64,000 nucleotides of DNA from Saccharopolyspora phatthalungensis (GCF_014203395.1 NZ_JACHIW010000001.1:1736001-1800000); one strand, 5' to 3'. Shown: positions 22,869-32,164, numbered from the stretch's first letter. Made by a program: numbers and translations. The notes: a model not told the origin generated them from the letters alone.

Positions 22869-23423
22869 TCAGGCACGGTTGGCGAATTCGACGACCTGGT
22901 GACCGATGGTGCGCAGGACGTTGGCCACCTTCTCGTCGCCGCACTCGCCACGCGCCTCGAAATGCGTCTCGGCTGAGTTCACCGCACCACCCAGCGGTGT
23001 CGGCCAGCCGCGCAGGGCGTGCACCACGGAGCGAAGCGCCTGCAGCGTGGTGACCGTCGCCTGCCAGCCGTGGGCGATGCCGATGCAACCCACCGCCCGG
23101 CCGTCCAGGTAGGGACGTTCTTCCTCGCGCAGGTCCTCGACGTAGTCGAGGGCGTTCTTGATCAGCCCGGAGATCGTGCCGTGGTAGCCGGGTGAAGCGA
23201 GGATCACGCCGTCCGCGGTGCGCAGGGCGTCCACCAGTTCGAGCGCGGTGCCGGTGCGTTCGGTGAGATGCGGGTCGTAGAACGGCAGGGCCAGGCTGCT
23301 CCCGGTGATCGAGTGGACCTTGGCACCGGCTTCCCGCGCCCCGGCGAGCGCAGCGTGCAGCGCTCGCTCGGATTGCGAATCCGGTCGGACCGAACCGCCG
23401 ATTCCCACCACGGTCACCGTCAT
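22869..23423 (-). CDS. NADPH-dependent FMN reductase
   Basis: 184 residues, flavodoxin-like fold. GIGGSVRPDSQSERAL is the phosphate-binding loop for FMN; SPGYHGTISGLIKNALDYV the conserved flavin-contact and dimer segment. The family (SsuE/ArsH/azoreductase-like) supplies reduced flavin or reduces quinones and dyes. It lies 112 bases upstream of dps on the same strand, so both may answer oxidative stress, though the gap suggests separate promoters. Confidence 0.88.
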   Translation of the reverse strand: MTVTVVGIGGSVRPDSQSERALHAALAGAREAGAKVHSITGSSLALPFYDPHLTERTGTALELVDALRTADGVILASPGYHGTISGLIKNALDYVEDLREEERPYLDGRAVGCIGIAHGWQATVTTLQALRSVVHALRGWPTPLGGAVNSAETHFEARGECGDEKVANVLRTIGHQVVEFANRA

Positions 23424-23592
23424 GCACTGATCCTTTCACTCACACCCCGCGCTTGTCGCCTCTCGCGCGGCTGCCCGCCACGCTACGACTTCGAGTCCGC
23501 TGGAGGTCAAAGCCGCCCCGTCTGTCCCCCCGGCACGGCTACCTGCGGGTAACCTCAGCAGCACCTGTCGTCGTCCTGGGGAGGTCACGTCG

Positions 23593-24711
23593 ATGTCGAA
23601 TGTCCTCGAACTGGTGCAACCGATGCTGGGGGCCGCGGTCGTGCGCGGCGCTTTTGCGCTTCCTCGACCCATGCAGCGCCTCATCGCGGGGCGGCCGATC
23701 CGGCTGGACGACCAGGAGCTCGCGCTGGACGCCCAACTCGTGCTCAGGCTGCAACGACTCACCGGCCATGAGCCGCTGACGGCTGCCACGCCCGAGCTCG
23801 CCCGCACGGGGATGCGCCAAGCGACCAAGATCACCGCCGGCCCTCAGGTGCCCGGCGTGGTGGTCGCCCACCGGAGCATCCCGACCCCGGCGGGTGACCT
23901 GGCGGCGCGGCTGTACCGGCCGCGCGAGCTCACCGAGCCCGGGCCGCTGCTGGTCTTTTTCCACGGCGGCGGCTGGGTCATCGGCGACCTGGACAGCGCC
24001 GACGATCTGTGCCGATTCCTGGCCAAGCACGCCGGCATCCGGGTGCTGTCGGTGGATTACCGCCTCGCGCCGGAGTTCCCGTTCCCGGCCGCGCTGAACG
24101 ACTGCATCGAGACCTACGTCTACGCCGTCGACAACGCCGACGAGCTCGGCACCAGTCGCGACACGATCGCGGTCGGCGGGGACAGCGCGGGCGGCAACCT
24201 GGCGGCCTCCGTCGCCCTGCACGCCACCCGGTCAGCGCTGCCGAGTCCGGTGTTCCAGCTGCTGATCTACCCCGCCGTGGACGCCACCACGTGTCGTCGG
24301 TCGCGGGAGTTGTTCGGCAACGGATTCCTGCTCACCGCGGTCGACATGGACTGGTTCCTGGACTGCTACGTGCCCGAGGTGGACGCTCGCCGCGACCCGC
24401 GCCTGTCGGTGCTGCTCACCGACGACCTCAGCGGGCTGCCGGCGGCGTACGTCATCACGGCCGGGTTTGACCCATTGCGCGACGAGGGCGAAGCCTACGC
24501 ACAGCGGCTGGCGGAGGCCGGGGTGCCGGTGGTCAGCCGCCGGTTCCCGGACCTGATCCACGGCTTCGTCAACCTCCGGCCGATCGGCGGCCGGTTCCAG
24601 GAAGCGCTGTTCGAGATCGTCGGCACCCTCCGCGCCGGATTGGAACTCCAGAAAACCTCACCCACTGCCGGTCAGGAGTCCGGCCGCCGGAAGGCGCTCC
24701 AGCGGCCGTGA
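23593..24711 (+). CDS. Alpha/beta hydrolase, hormone-sensitive-lipase family esterase
   Basis: 372 residues, ATG with GGGGAGGT upstream. Carboxylesterase class with HGGGW oxyanion motif (about 119-123), nucleophile in GDSAGGN (about 190-196), Asp in GFDPLRDEG (about 292-300) and His in DLIHGF (about 320-325). The N-terminal 80 residues form the cap. Cleaves short-chain esters or amides; natural substrate unknown. No signal peptide. Confidence 0.88.
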   Translation: MSNVLELVQPMLGAAVVRGAFALPRPMQRLIAGRPIRLDDQELALDAQLVLRLQRLTGHEPLTAATPELARTGMRQATKITAGPQVPGVVVAHRSIPTPAGDLAARLYRPRELTEPGPLLVFFHGGGWVIGDLDSADDLCRFLAKHAGIRVLSVDYRLAPEFPFPAALNDCIETYVYAVDNADELGTSRDTIAVGGDSAGGNLAASVALHATRSALPSPVFQLLIYPAVDATTCRRSRELFGNGFLLTAVDMDWFLDCYVPEVDARRDPRLSVLLTDDLSGLPAAYVITAGFDPLRDEGEAYAQRLAEAGVPVVSRRFPDLIHGFVNLRPIGGRFQEALFEIVGTLRAGLELQKTSPTAGQESGRRKALQRP

Positions 24712-24782
24712 ACACCAACGCCCGGCCGCTTCGGGCCTCTGTGGTCTTGGTCTCCTGCCATTCAGGACGATTCCGCGAACCG

Positions 24783-27266
24783 CTACTGGCCGAGGAGTTC
24801 ACGCAGGCGGTTGAGGAGATCTTCTCGGTTTGCGCAGCCTAGGCGTTGCTTGATGCGGCTGATGTGGTGTTCCACCGTCTTGGCCGAAATGAACAGGCGC
24901 TTGCCGACCTGCTTGTAAGTCAGGCCGGCCAGCACCAGCTCGGCGACCTCTTTCTCGCGCTCGCTGAGCAGGTCGGTCTCCGCCGACATCGCGCCGCGCA
25001 CCGCCCTCGGACGCGGTGGCTTGCCCTGCAAGGCGCGCGCGCATTCCAGCAGCGCGAGCATCGCGCGGCGGTCCGCCGTGCGGAGCGCCGCCTGCCCCGC
25101 CAGCCGCGCGCCGTCCCACGCGAGTCCGGCCGTGGTCAATGCCCGCGACGCCTGCTCCACCTCGTCCTGATCCACCTGACCATCGACGATCCGCAGCCAC
25201 ACGCGGGCGGCTTCGGCCATGGCCGCGGCCAACGGGTTGTGGTGCGCCAGGCCGCCCAGCTCCGCGGCTAGCTGCCGCGCAACGTCCAGCTCTTCCAGCA
25301 CGATCGCGGCATGCAGACGTTTCCAGGTGAGCATCGATGTCCACAGTGGAGGATTGCCGAGCCGGTCCAGCAGCGCCCGCGCCTCCGCCAGGTAGGGCGC
25401 GAGCCAGTCTTGGTCTCGCAACCGCGCGGCGGCGACCAGGAGCTCTCCCAGCGGCAGCAACGCGAACAGGTCCACCGAATGCTCGGCGACGGCTTGCTTG
25501 GCCTGGCCGCGGGCGGCGGCGAGGGCGGCCATGTCGTTGTCGCGGCTGGCGATGCCCGCCTCGATCGCGGTCGCCAGCAAGCGGTCGCGGACCGCCGACT
25601 GGGTCGTCGCCGGCAGCTTCGCGCGGGCGGTCACCGTGTCGCCGCGCACCAGCGGCAACCACGCCGCCAGCAGCCGGTGCCGGTTGCGCAGCAGCGGACC
25701 ACCGGTACCGGACTCGATCACGCGGTCCAGTGTGGACTGCGCGACGTCCAGCTCACCGCAGTGCAGCGCGACGAGAGCCGCGATCGATGCCGGGGTATCC
25801 GGCGCGAGTATGTGGCGCCCCACGGGTTCCGACAGGGAAGCCGCGCGCACCAATGTGGACAGTGCGGTCGCCGACGATCCGACGACCGATTCGCGAGCTC
25901 CGGCGGCGAGTTGTGCGGCGGCACCGGTCATTGACGTCGGCGGCCCTGCGTCGTCGGAGGAACGCAGCAGCTCGTCGGCGTCGCTCAACCGGCCGACACC
26001 GATCAGGCCGACCGCGGCGAATGCCCGGTCGCCGGGCCACCGCAGCCGCCCCACCGACCACCGGCACAGCTCCGCCGAACGCTCCAGCAGGCCGCGGTGC
26101 GCCAAGACGCTCGCCGCGACCTGCACGCCGAGCTCCTTGTCCGGCACGGCGTCGTCGACGATCACCTGATCGGCCAACCGCAGTGCTTCATCCAGCTCGC
26201 CTGCCACCGCAGCGGCGCGCGCCTGCCGCGCCGCCACCGACGCGGCGGGCGTTCCGGCCGACACCGCGGCCGCGAAAAGCCGCTGGGCCAGGTGCGGCGC
26301 GTCCCGCAGGGCTTCCTCCGCGGCCTTCTCGAACGCCGCAGCCAGGGTCGCCTCCGGCAACAGCGCGATGTCGGCCCCGAGTAGCGGGCTGACCAGCGGT
26401 AACACCGAACCGCCACGGGCCAGCTGGATCTCGACGAGGCGGCGGGTCACCCGCAGCCGCCGTTCCCACGGCGTCAGCCGCAGCGCTGCCGCCCGGACGA
26501 TCGGCAGCAGCGCGTCGTCGGCACCGACCAATCCGCCCGCCCGAACCGCGAGCAGCGCGGAGCCGACCACTGCGGAGTCGAGGTCGAGCAGCGCCGCGAG
26601 CAGGTCGGGGTGCGGGGTCGCGCCGACCGCCATAGCCGTCACGCATTCCCAACCGGCTTCGCCGAGTTGGTCCAAATCGTGCTGGAACTCATCGAGCGCG
26701 CGCGTCGGTAACTCCGTCTTGCCCGGCTCGGCGGCGGCGAGTACCCGGTGCACGTATCGCGCGACGCCGCCGGTCTGCGCCCGCACCCAGTCGATCCACT
26801 CCGGCGATGCCGTTGCAGCGTGCGCCGCGATCTCGTCGCGCCCGAGCGGGGAAAGCAGCACCGGCGCGCCGAGCTCGCTGATCAGCTCCCCCAGCGCGGC
26901 AGGTCGCGGGCCCGGCCGGTAGGCGACGACCAACCGTGCTTCGGGCCGCCGCGCGATCTCCCGAAGCTCACCGAGCACGGACTCGGCCAGCCGGTGGGCG
27001 TCGTCGACGAGCACCGCACCTTCGCCGGCCCGGTCCAGGGAGTTCGCGCCGAACACCGGCACCCCGGCGTCGCGGTAGGCGCGCGCGAGCTGATCCAGCA
27101 CTGCCGTCTTGCCGTAGCCGCCGGCGCCTTGGACCCCAGCGACGAGCCGCGCGGCCGGATCGGCGGTGATCGCCGACCGCAGCCCGGCCGCGTACCCGTC
27201 CGGCAGCAGGGCGGGACGGGAGGACGTCGAATGATTCACGCCTGGAGTCCTTGTCATCGGGGTCAC
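24783..27266 (-). CDS. iniR: Large LuxR-family ATPase regulator, IniR-like
   Basis: 827 residues; the GTG start overlaps the Hsp70-like stop (GTGA). An N-terminal P-loop domain has Walker A GAGGYGKT (about 47-54) and Walker B AVLVDDAH; then a long helical repeat region; last a LuxR DNA-binding domain (LSEREKEVAELVLAGLTYKQ then ISAKTVEHHISRIKQRLG, about 762-827). Size, architecture and position beside an iniBAC-like set match M. tuberculosis IniR (Rv0339c), reported to control iniBAC in mycobacteria. The likely target is the palindrome at 28702-28719. Orthology is inferred, not proven. Confidence 0.75.
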   Translation of the reverse strand: MTPMTRTPGVNHSTSSRPALLPDGYAAGLRSAITADPAARLVAGVQGAGGYGKTAVLDQLARAYRDAGVPVFGANSLDRAGEGAVLVDDAHRLAESVLGELREIARRPEARLVVAYRPGPRPAALGELISELGAPVLLSPLGRDEIAAHAATASPEWIDWVRAQTGGVARYVHRVLAAAEPGKTELPTRALDEFQHDLDQLGEAGWECVTAMAVGATPHPDLLAALLDLDSAVVGSALLAVRAGGLVGADDALLPIVRAAALRLTPWERRLRVTRRLVEIQLARGGSVLPLVSPLLGADIALLPEATLAAAFEKAAEEALRDAPHLAQRLFAAAVSAGTPAASVAARQARAAAVAGELDEALRLADQVIVDDAVPDKELGVQVAASVLAHRGLLERSAELCRWSVGRLRWPGDRAFAAVGLIGVGRLSDADELLRSSDDAGPPTSMTGAAAQLAAGARESVVGSSATALSTLVRAASLSEPVGRHILAPDTPASIAALVALHCGELDVAQSTLDRVIESGTGGPLLRNRHRLLAAWLPLVRGDTVTARAKLPATTQSAVRDRLLATAIEAGIASRDNDMAALAAARGQAKQAVAEHSVDLFALLPLGELLVAAARLRDQDWLAPYLAEARALLDRLGNPPLWTSMLTWKRLHAAIVLEELDVARQLAAELGGLAHHNPLAAAMAEAARVWLRIVDGQVDQDEVEQASRALTTAGLAWDGARLAGQAALRTADRRAMLALLECARALQGKPPRPRAVRGAMSAETDLLSEREKEVAELVLAGLTYKQVGKRLFISAKTVEHHISRIKQRLGCANREDLLNRLRELLGQ

Positions 27267-28627
27267 TGGCGCATGTGTTGGAACGCGCTGAGCACGCTGC
27301 CGATCGACGCATTGGGCACGAAATAGGTGAGCAGCAGCCCGCCGATGATCAAGACGGCCGCAACCGACAGCTTAATGATCTTGAGCCGCCGCGCTCGATC
27401 CTCGTCCGGCGGCTCCAGCGGCATGGGCTCCACCTCGATCGGCGGGCGCGGTGCCGCCACCGGCTCGGCATCGAGGTCGAAGTCCTCGGGGCCGCCTTCG
27501 ATGCGCATCAGCACGTTGGTCTCGGCCATCGAGCTCTGGTCGGTGTCGGTCGACACGACCTGCACGGCAGCCAGCGCCGCCCCGTTGGCCGCGGCCAGCT
27601 CGGGCGCCACGTCGACCTGCGGGGGTCGCTGCAATCGCTCGGCCACCAGCTGCTTCAGCAGCGGTGTGCGTGCGGTGCCGCCGGCCAGCACGACGGAGTC
27701 GAGATCGTCCGGCGACAACGTCGCCGATTGCACTGCCTGCAGGATCAGTTCCGGCACCCGCTCCAGGTGCGGCCGGGCGAGCTGCTCGTACCGCGAACGG
27801 GACAATGCGAAGTCGGTGCCCATTCCGGGCAGATCCACCCGCAGCCGCACGCCCGGCTGGTGCGAAAGGGCTTCCTTCGCCCGGACGCATTCCGCCCGCA
27901 GGTGCGCGAGAGCGGCCCGCTGGTTGAGATCGGCGAGGTCCAGCGCGTCCAGCCGGTCGCCGAACTCGGCGCGCACGGCGGCGAAGATCTCGTCGTCCAG
28001 ATCCTGGCCGCTCGGGTGGTCGGCATTCAGCGGCGAGCCGACCACCTCGAACCCGGGCGCCCGCCGTCGCAGCACCGTCGCGTCGAAGCCGCTGCCGCCG
28101 ACGTTGGCCACCACGATCGGCTCGTGCTCGGCAACGTGCTGCTTGGCCGCATAGTCCAGCGCGACGGCCATCGGTTCGGCCAGCAACGTGACGTCGGCCA
28201 GCCCTTGCTGGGCCAACGCCTGGTGGACGAGGTGGGTGCGGTGCGGCCCCCAGGTGGCGCTGTGCGCGATGGCGATGTGCTCGGCCGGGTGCCCCTGCTT
28301 GTGCGCGACCACGTCGGCCACCCACTCGATCATGGTCGCGACCAGCCGCTGCGCCGGAATGAACTCGCTACCCACCAGCAGCGGCAGGTCGTCGCCCAGC
28401 CGTCCGGTGAAGCCGCGCGCGACCCATTCGTGGTGAGTGATCTCCTGCCGCTGGGCGGCATCCCCAGCGACGAACGACCCGTCCTGCACCTTGCACAGCA
28501 CCGTCGGCATCACCGGGCCGGCCGCCAGCGGGACCGGCGCGGCTGCCACCCACCGGCTGCCGTCTCGCCGGGCGATGGCGGCCGTGGTCGTCGTCGCGCC
28601 CAGATGAATGCCCAGGACGTAAGGCAT
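27263..28627 (-). CDS. Membrane-anchored Hsp70-like ATPase without substrate-binding domain
   Basis: 454 residues from ATG 28627 (MPYVLGIHLGATTTT). Residues 1-360 form an Hsp70 nucleotide-binding domain: phosphate-1 loop GIHLGATTTT, phosphate-2 loop NVGGSGFDATVL (about 176-187), adenosine motif SVVLAGGTARTPLLKQL (about 311-327). The usual substrate-binding domain is missing; instead an acidic Pro-rich linker (about 360-412), basic RARRLK and one membrane helix (about 417-437) with a short tail. Probably an inner-membrane ATP-dependent scaffold or sensor with its ATPase in the cytoplasm. Coupled to the IniR-like gene and divergent from the IniB-like gene. Confidence 0.82.
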   Translation of the reverse strand: MPYVLGIHLGATTTTAAIARRDGSRWVAAAPVPLAAGPVMPTVLCKVQDGSFVAGDAAQRQEITHHEWVARGFTGRLGDDLPLLVGSEFIPAQRLVATMIEWVADVVAHKQGHPAEHIAIAHSATWGPHRTHLVHQALAQQGLADVTLLAEPMAVALDYAAKQHVAEHEPIVVANVGGSGFDATVLRRRAPGFEVVGSPLNADHPSGQDLDDEIFAAVRAEFGDRLDALDLADLNQRAALAHLRAECVRAKEALSHQPGVRLRVDLPGMGTDFALSRSRYEQLARPHLERVPELILQAVQSATLSPDDLDSVVLAGGTARTPLLKQLVAERLQRPPQVDVAPELAAANGAALAAVQVVSTDTDQSSMAETNVLMRIEGGPEDFDLDAEPVAAPRPPIEVEPMPLEPPDEDRARRLKIIKLSVAAVLIIGGLLLTYFVPNASIGSVLSAFQHMRQ

Positions 28628-28701
28628 GCAATCCCTTCGTGTCACGAACCGGCCACCAACGGGCGATGCCCGCGTTGGCACCGGGTGAACACAATTTAGC
28701 G

Positions 28702-28719
28702 TGTGCGTGATTACGCACA
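28702..28719. promoter_or_regulatory. Perfect palindrome in the Hsp70/iniB divergent promoter region
   Basis: TGTGCGT GATT ACGCACA: seven-base perfect arms, four-base spacer, roughly 75 bases from the Hsp70-like start and 195 from the IniB-like start. Its size and symmetry fit a dimeric LuxR-type operator; the IniR-like protein is the obvious candidate. Confidence 0.55.
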
Positions 28720-28765
28720 GGTTCCGGATGCCCTAACAGACCCCCCAACGAGCCACCTCCCTCTT

Positions 28766-28778
28766 CCCCTAATAGGGG
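28766..28778. promoter_or_regulatory. Second palindrome upstream of the IniB-like gene
   Basis: CCCCT AAT AGGGG, five-base arms, 134 bases before the iniB start. TTGGATAACTAGG just after it could hold a -10 box for rightward transcription. Role uncertain. Confidence 0.35.
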
Positions 28779-28912
28779 CTTGGATAACTAGGAGTCGTTC
28801 CCGATGGCCGGGGGAGCCCGCTGCCTTTAACGTGATCAACATCGGAGTGAGGGACCGCGCGGCCTCGCTCGACACCCAGCCGAGTAACGCTGAGCATCGG
28901 GAGGACCAAACG

Positions 28913-30190
28913 ATGGTGAACTCTCAGCACGCGACCGGTCGGGCCGAGTCCCCTACCTCCGACCCCGGGACGCACTCCGCCACTGGCCCGTCGGGCGAGC
29001 CGACGCTGTACGAGTTCCTCACGCGCCTCGTCAGCGACCCAGCCGCCCGATCGGCCTTCGATGCTGATCCGCAAGCCACGCTGGATCAGGCCGGACTCGG
29101 GGGCATGAGCGCGACAGACGTGCTGCAAGCCACGTCGCTGGTTCTCGACTACGCGCCGGTCGAGGTCGTAACGGAATACGACCGCTCGCTCCAGAGCAGC
29201 GTTGAGAATTTCGCTGCGAGCAGCCAGCACGTCGCGATCAACCAACTGCATCCCGCACATCCACTCGAGCAGGAAGAACAAAGCATGCTGAAGAACCCCG
29301 TCCCCGCCTCCTTCGGCAAGGACAGCGACGTCGACGCGCACCTGCCGGCCCCGGCCCCGGCTCCGTACCCCCCCAAGGGCGGCGACGTGAACGTCAACGT
29401 CGAGCACAACGAGACTGACTCGCACAACTTCGTTAGCGTCCACGACGTGGTCAGCGACAACAACATCGCCAACGGCATCGCCAACGGCAACATCATCGGC
29501 AACGTCGTCAATGTGGGCGACATCGCCTCCACCGCGGGCGACGTCACCTACGGCGGGGTCACCCAGGTCAACCAGACCGCTGGCGACTTCGTCGGCGTGG
29601 CCGCAGGCGCCCTTGTCAACAGCGACGCGAACCACCTCGTCGGCGATGTGGCCAGCGGCGACGCCTTGGGCATCGTGAACAACGCCCCGCTGATCGGCAA
29701 GGTCAACGTCACCGACGTGGCCCAGAACGTGGCCAGCGGCGACGTGACCTCGATCGTCGCCCACGCCCCGGTCGTGAACGACGTGGCAGCTGGCGACGCG
29801 GCCAGGACCGCGGGTGCCACGCCGACCGTCGGCGACGTGAACGTCGGCGACGTGACCGGTGTCGCGGGCGACGTCGTCCACGGCGACGTGACCGGTATCG
29901 CGGGCAACGTGATCGACCACACCGACGTGCTCGCCAAGGTCTCCGACGTGACCGGCGTCGACGGCGACGTGACCGGTATCGCGGGCAACGTCCCGGTCGC
30001 CGGCGTCGCCGGTGGCATTGCGGGCGACGACATCTCCCACGACCTGGCGGTCAACCACGTCACCTCCCACCTGCCGGTGGACCACGTCACCTCCCACCAC
30101 GCGGCCTCCCACCTGCCGGTCGGGGGCGACGCCGTGGAGCACGTGGCAGGCGACGCCACCTCGGCGCTGCCGCTGGACGGCATGCTCTGA
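28913..30190 (+). CDS. iniB: IniB-like protein with N-terminal IniB domain and GDV-type repeats
   Basis: 425 residues from ATG 28913, GGGAGGACC upstream. Residues about 30-80 are the IniB N-terminal domain (TLYEFLTRLVSDPAARSAFD, then AGLGGMSATDVL). A Pro-rich hinge (PAPAPAPYPPKGG) leads to about 270 residues of short repeats such as GDVTGIAGNV, NGIANGNIIGNV and AGDVVHGDV, low in aromatic residues and without Cys, which could form a beta-solenoid. The last about 45 residues are His-rich (VTSHLPVDHVTSHHAASHLP). Mycobacterial IniB is Gly/Ala-rich and of unknown mechanism. Followed by a strong hairpin, then the two dynamin genes. Confidence 0.82.
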   Translation: MVNSQHATGRAESPTSDPGTHSATGPSGEPTLYEFLTRLVSDPAARSAFDADPQATLDQAGLGGMSATDVLQATSLVLDYAPVEVVTEYDRSLQSSVENFAASSQHVAINQLHPAHPLEQEEQSMLKNPVPASFGKDSDVDAHLPAPAPAPYPPKGGDVNVNVEHNETDSHNFVSVHDVVSDNNIANGIANGNIIGNVVNVGDIASTAGDVTYGGVTQVNQTAGDFVGVAAGALVNSDANHLVGDVASGDALGIVNNAPLIGKVNVTDVAQNVASGDVTSIVAHAPVVNDVAAGDAARTAGATPTVGDVNVGDVTGVAGDVVHGDVTGIAGNVIDHTDVLAKVSDVTGVDGDVTGIAGNVPVAGVAGGIAGDDISHDLAVNHVTSHLPVDHVTSHHAASHLPVGGDAVEHVAGDATSALPLDGML

Positions 30191-30205
30191 ACGCAGTGAG
30201 CAACT

Positions 30206-30241
30206 GAATGCCGGGATCCGCCCTCGCGGATCCCGGCATTC
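30206..30241 (+). terminator. Strong hairpin between iniB and iniA
   Basis: 16-bp perfect stem GAATGCCGGGATCCGC / GCGGATCCCGGCATTC with a four-base loop, then TTCGCATTG, 15 bases after the IniB-like stop. It should stop or sharply reduce transcription into the dynamin genes, giving more IniB than IniA/IniC, unless these have their own promoter in 30242-30352. Confidence 0.75.
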
Positions 30242-30352
30242 TTCGCATTGCGCCCCGGCTTTGTGATCTTCAGGCACTCCGGGTGCGCGCCGAATCTGTG
30301 AGTTCAGTCGTTTGGGTTTCTCTCATCGCCGACGCACGCCACAATCGACGCC

Positions 30353-32164
30353 GTGATCGAGACGGCGTTGGTGGAACTGATCGATCGCGCGACTGCGGAA
30401 TGTGCCGAGCAGCAGCGCGCCGATCTGCACGGGCGGCTGCGGCAAATCCGCACCCGCGTGCTCGACCCAACGCGGCTCGTGCTGGTCGTGGGCGAATCGA
30501 AGCAGGGCAAAAGCACCCTGGTCAACGCCATCGTGAACGCCCCGGTGTGTGCCTCCGGCGACGATGTCACCACCGTCGTGCCGACCCTCGTCCGGTACGC
30601 CGACGAGCCGACCGCCCTGCTCATCGAGCACGAACCGGCGCACGGGCCGACGGCGCTGGAGCGCCTGCCGGTGCCCATCGAGCAGGTCCGCGAACAGCTC
30701 GACCGCGCCCTCGCGCACGGCCGCCCGGTCACCCGCGGCGAGATCGGCATCCCGCGCGTCGTGTTGCAGAACGGTCTCGCGCTGATGGACACCCCGGGCG
30801 TCGGCAGCGTGTCCTCGTCGCTGACCGCGACCACGCTCGGCGTGGTCGCCGAGGCCGACGCGCTGCTGATGGTCTCCGACGCCACCCAAGAGCTCACCAC
30901 CAACGAGCTGGCCTTCCTCAAGCAGGCCACCGCGCTGTGCCCGAACGTCGCGCTGGTGCTGCCGAAGATCGACCGGACCCCGCACTGGCGCAAGGTCCTG
31001 GAGGTCAACCGCAAGCACCTCGACAACGCCGGTATCTCCGCCAAGATCTTCCCGGTTTCGTCGAGCATCCGGATGCACGCGATGGAGGCCAAGAACACCA
31101 ACCTCAACGTCGAATCCGGCTTCCCACCACTGCTCGAATTCCTCAAGACCGAGATGGCCGGCAAGCACGAGAACCTGACCCGCCGGTTGGTGGCGCACAA
31201 CGTCTCCGAAGCGCTCACCCAGATCAACGACGCGCTGCGTGCCGAACTGGCGGCGCAGAACCCACGAACCGCCGCCGAGACCCTGGTGGAGCTGGAAACC
31301 GCGCAGCGCCGCGCCGAGGATCTCCGGCGCGTCTCCAGCCGCTGGCAAAAGACGCTCAACGACGGCATTTCCGAGCTGTTCGCCGACATCGAATTCGACT
31401 TCCGGGAACGCGGCTGGGCGGTGATGCACCAGGTCAGCGAGATCTTCGAGACGGCGGATCCGCTGGAGGTCTGGGACGAGTTCCGCGGCTGGCTGGCCGC
31501 CCGGCTCACCGACGCGATCGTCGAAAGCTTCGAGTGGCTGGAACTGCGCCAGGCTCGGCTCGCCGAGCAGATCGCCGGCCAGATGCTGGCCGAGCACGGC
31601 GGGTCCCTCCCCGCACTGGACCGGGTTCGCCCGCCCGACCCGCTGGACGATGTCCCCGAGCCGAGGCTGCCGCCCGGCTCCGAATACAAGCGCTTCGACC
31701 AGGCCCTCACCGGGTTACGCGGGTCCTACGGCGGGGTGCTGATGTTCGGCCTGATCACCACGATGGCGAACCTGCCGCTGATCAACGTGGTGTCGATCTC
31801 GGCGGGCGTGCTGCTGGGCACCAAGAGCCTCAAGGAAGAGAAGGACGTGCGGCTGCGCCGCCGCCAGGCCGAGGCCAAGAGCGCCGTCCAGCGCTACATC
31901 GAGCAGGTCATCTTCCACGTGAACAGGGACGCCAAGAACGCCATCCGCGACGTGCACCGGGCCCTGTACACGCACTACTCGCGGATCACCGAAGATGCCC
32001 AGATGGAGATCAGCCGGGCCATCCAGGAGATCAAGCGATCAGCCGAACGCAGCGCGGTCGACCGGGACCAGCGGGCCAGGGAGATCCGGCAGAAGCTGGA
32101 GGAGCTCGCGGTGCTGCGACGGCGGGCCACCATGCTGACCCAGAACCGGATCACCGCGGCATGA
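30353..32164 (+). CDS. iniA: Dynamin-like GTPase, IniA-type
   Basis: 603 residues, GTG start. Bacterial dynamin-like protein that binds and remodels the cytoplasmic membrane; IniA of mycobacteria (about 640 residues) has been shown to mediate membrane fission. GTPase motifs: G1 GESKQGKST (47-55), G3 DTPG (146-149), G4 LPKID (203-207). A helical stalk follows, with a hydrophobic paddle (VLMFGLITTMANLPL, about 462-490) for membrane insertion and a charged coiled-coil end. Its stop overlaps the next start (ATGA), so the pair is co-translated. Confidence 0.88.
   Translation: MIETALVELIDRATAECAEQQRADLHGRLRQIRTRVLDPTRLVLVVGESKQGKSTLVNAIVNAPVCASGDDVTTVVPTLVRYADEPTALLIEHEPAHGPTALERLPVPIEQVREQLDRALAHGRPVTRGEIGIPRVVLQNGLALMDTPGVGSVSSSLTATTLGVVAEADALLMVSDATQELTTNELAFLKQATALCPNVALVLPKIDRTPHWRKVLEVNRKHLDNAGISAKIFPVSSSIRMHAMEAKNTNLNVESGFPPLLEFLKTEMAGKHENLTRRLVAHNVSEALTQINDALRAELAAQNPRTAAETLVELETAQRRAEDLRRVSSRWQKTLNDGISELFADIEFDFRERGWAVMHQVSEIFETADPLEVWDEFRGWLAARLTDAIVESFEWLELRQARLAEQIAGQMLAEHGGSLPALDRVRPPDPLDDVPEPRLPPGSEYKRFDQALTGLRGSYGGVLMFGLITTMANLPLINVVSISAGVLLGTKSLKEEKDVRLRRRQAEAKSAVQRYIEQVIFHVNRDAKNAIRDVHRALYTHYSRITEDAQMEISRAIQEIKRSAERSAVDRDQRAREIRQKLEELAVLRRRATMLTQNRITAA

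Noticed and set aside
28913..30190. CRISPR-like or tandem-repeat array
   Set aside because: The DNA periodicity comes from coding repeats of variable length in the IniB-like protein; there are no constant repeats with unique spacers. The 15-bp repeat at 43983 likewise lacks spacers.
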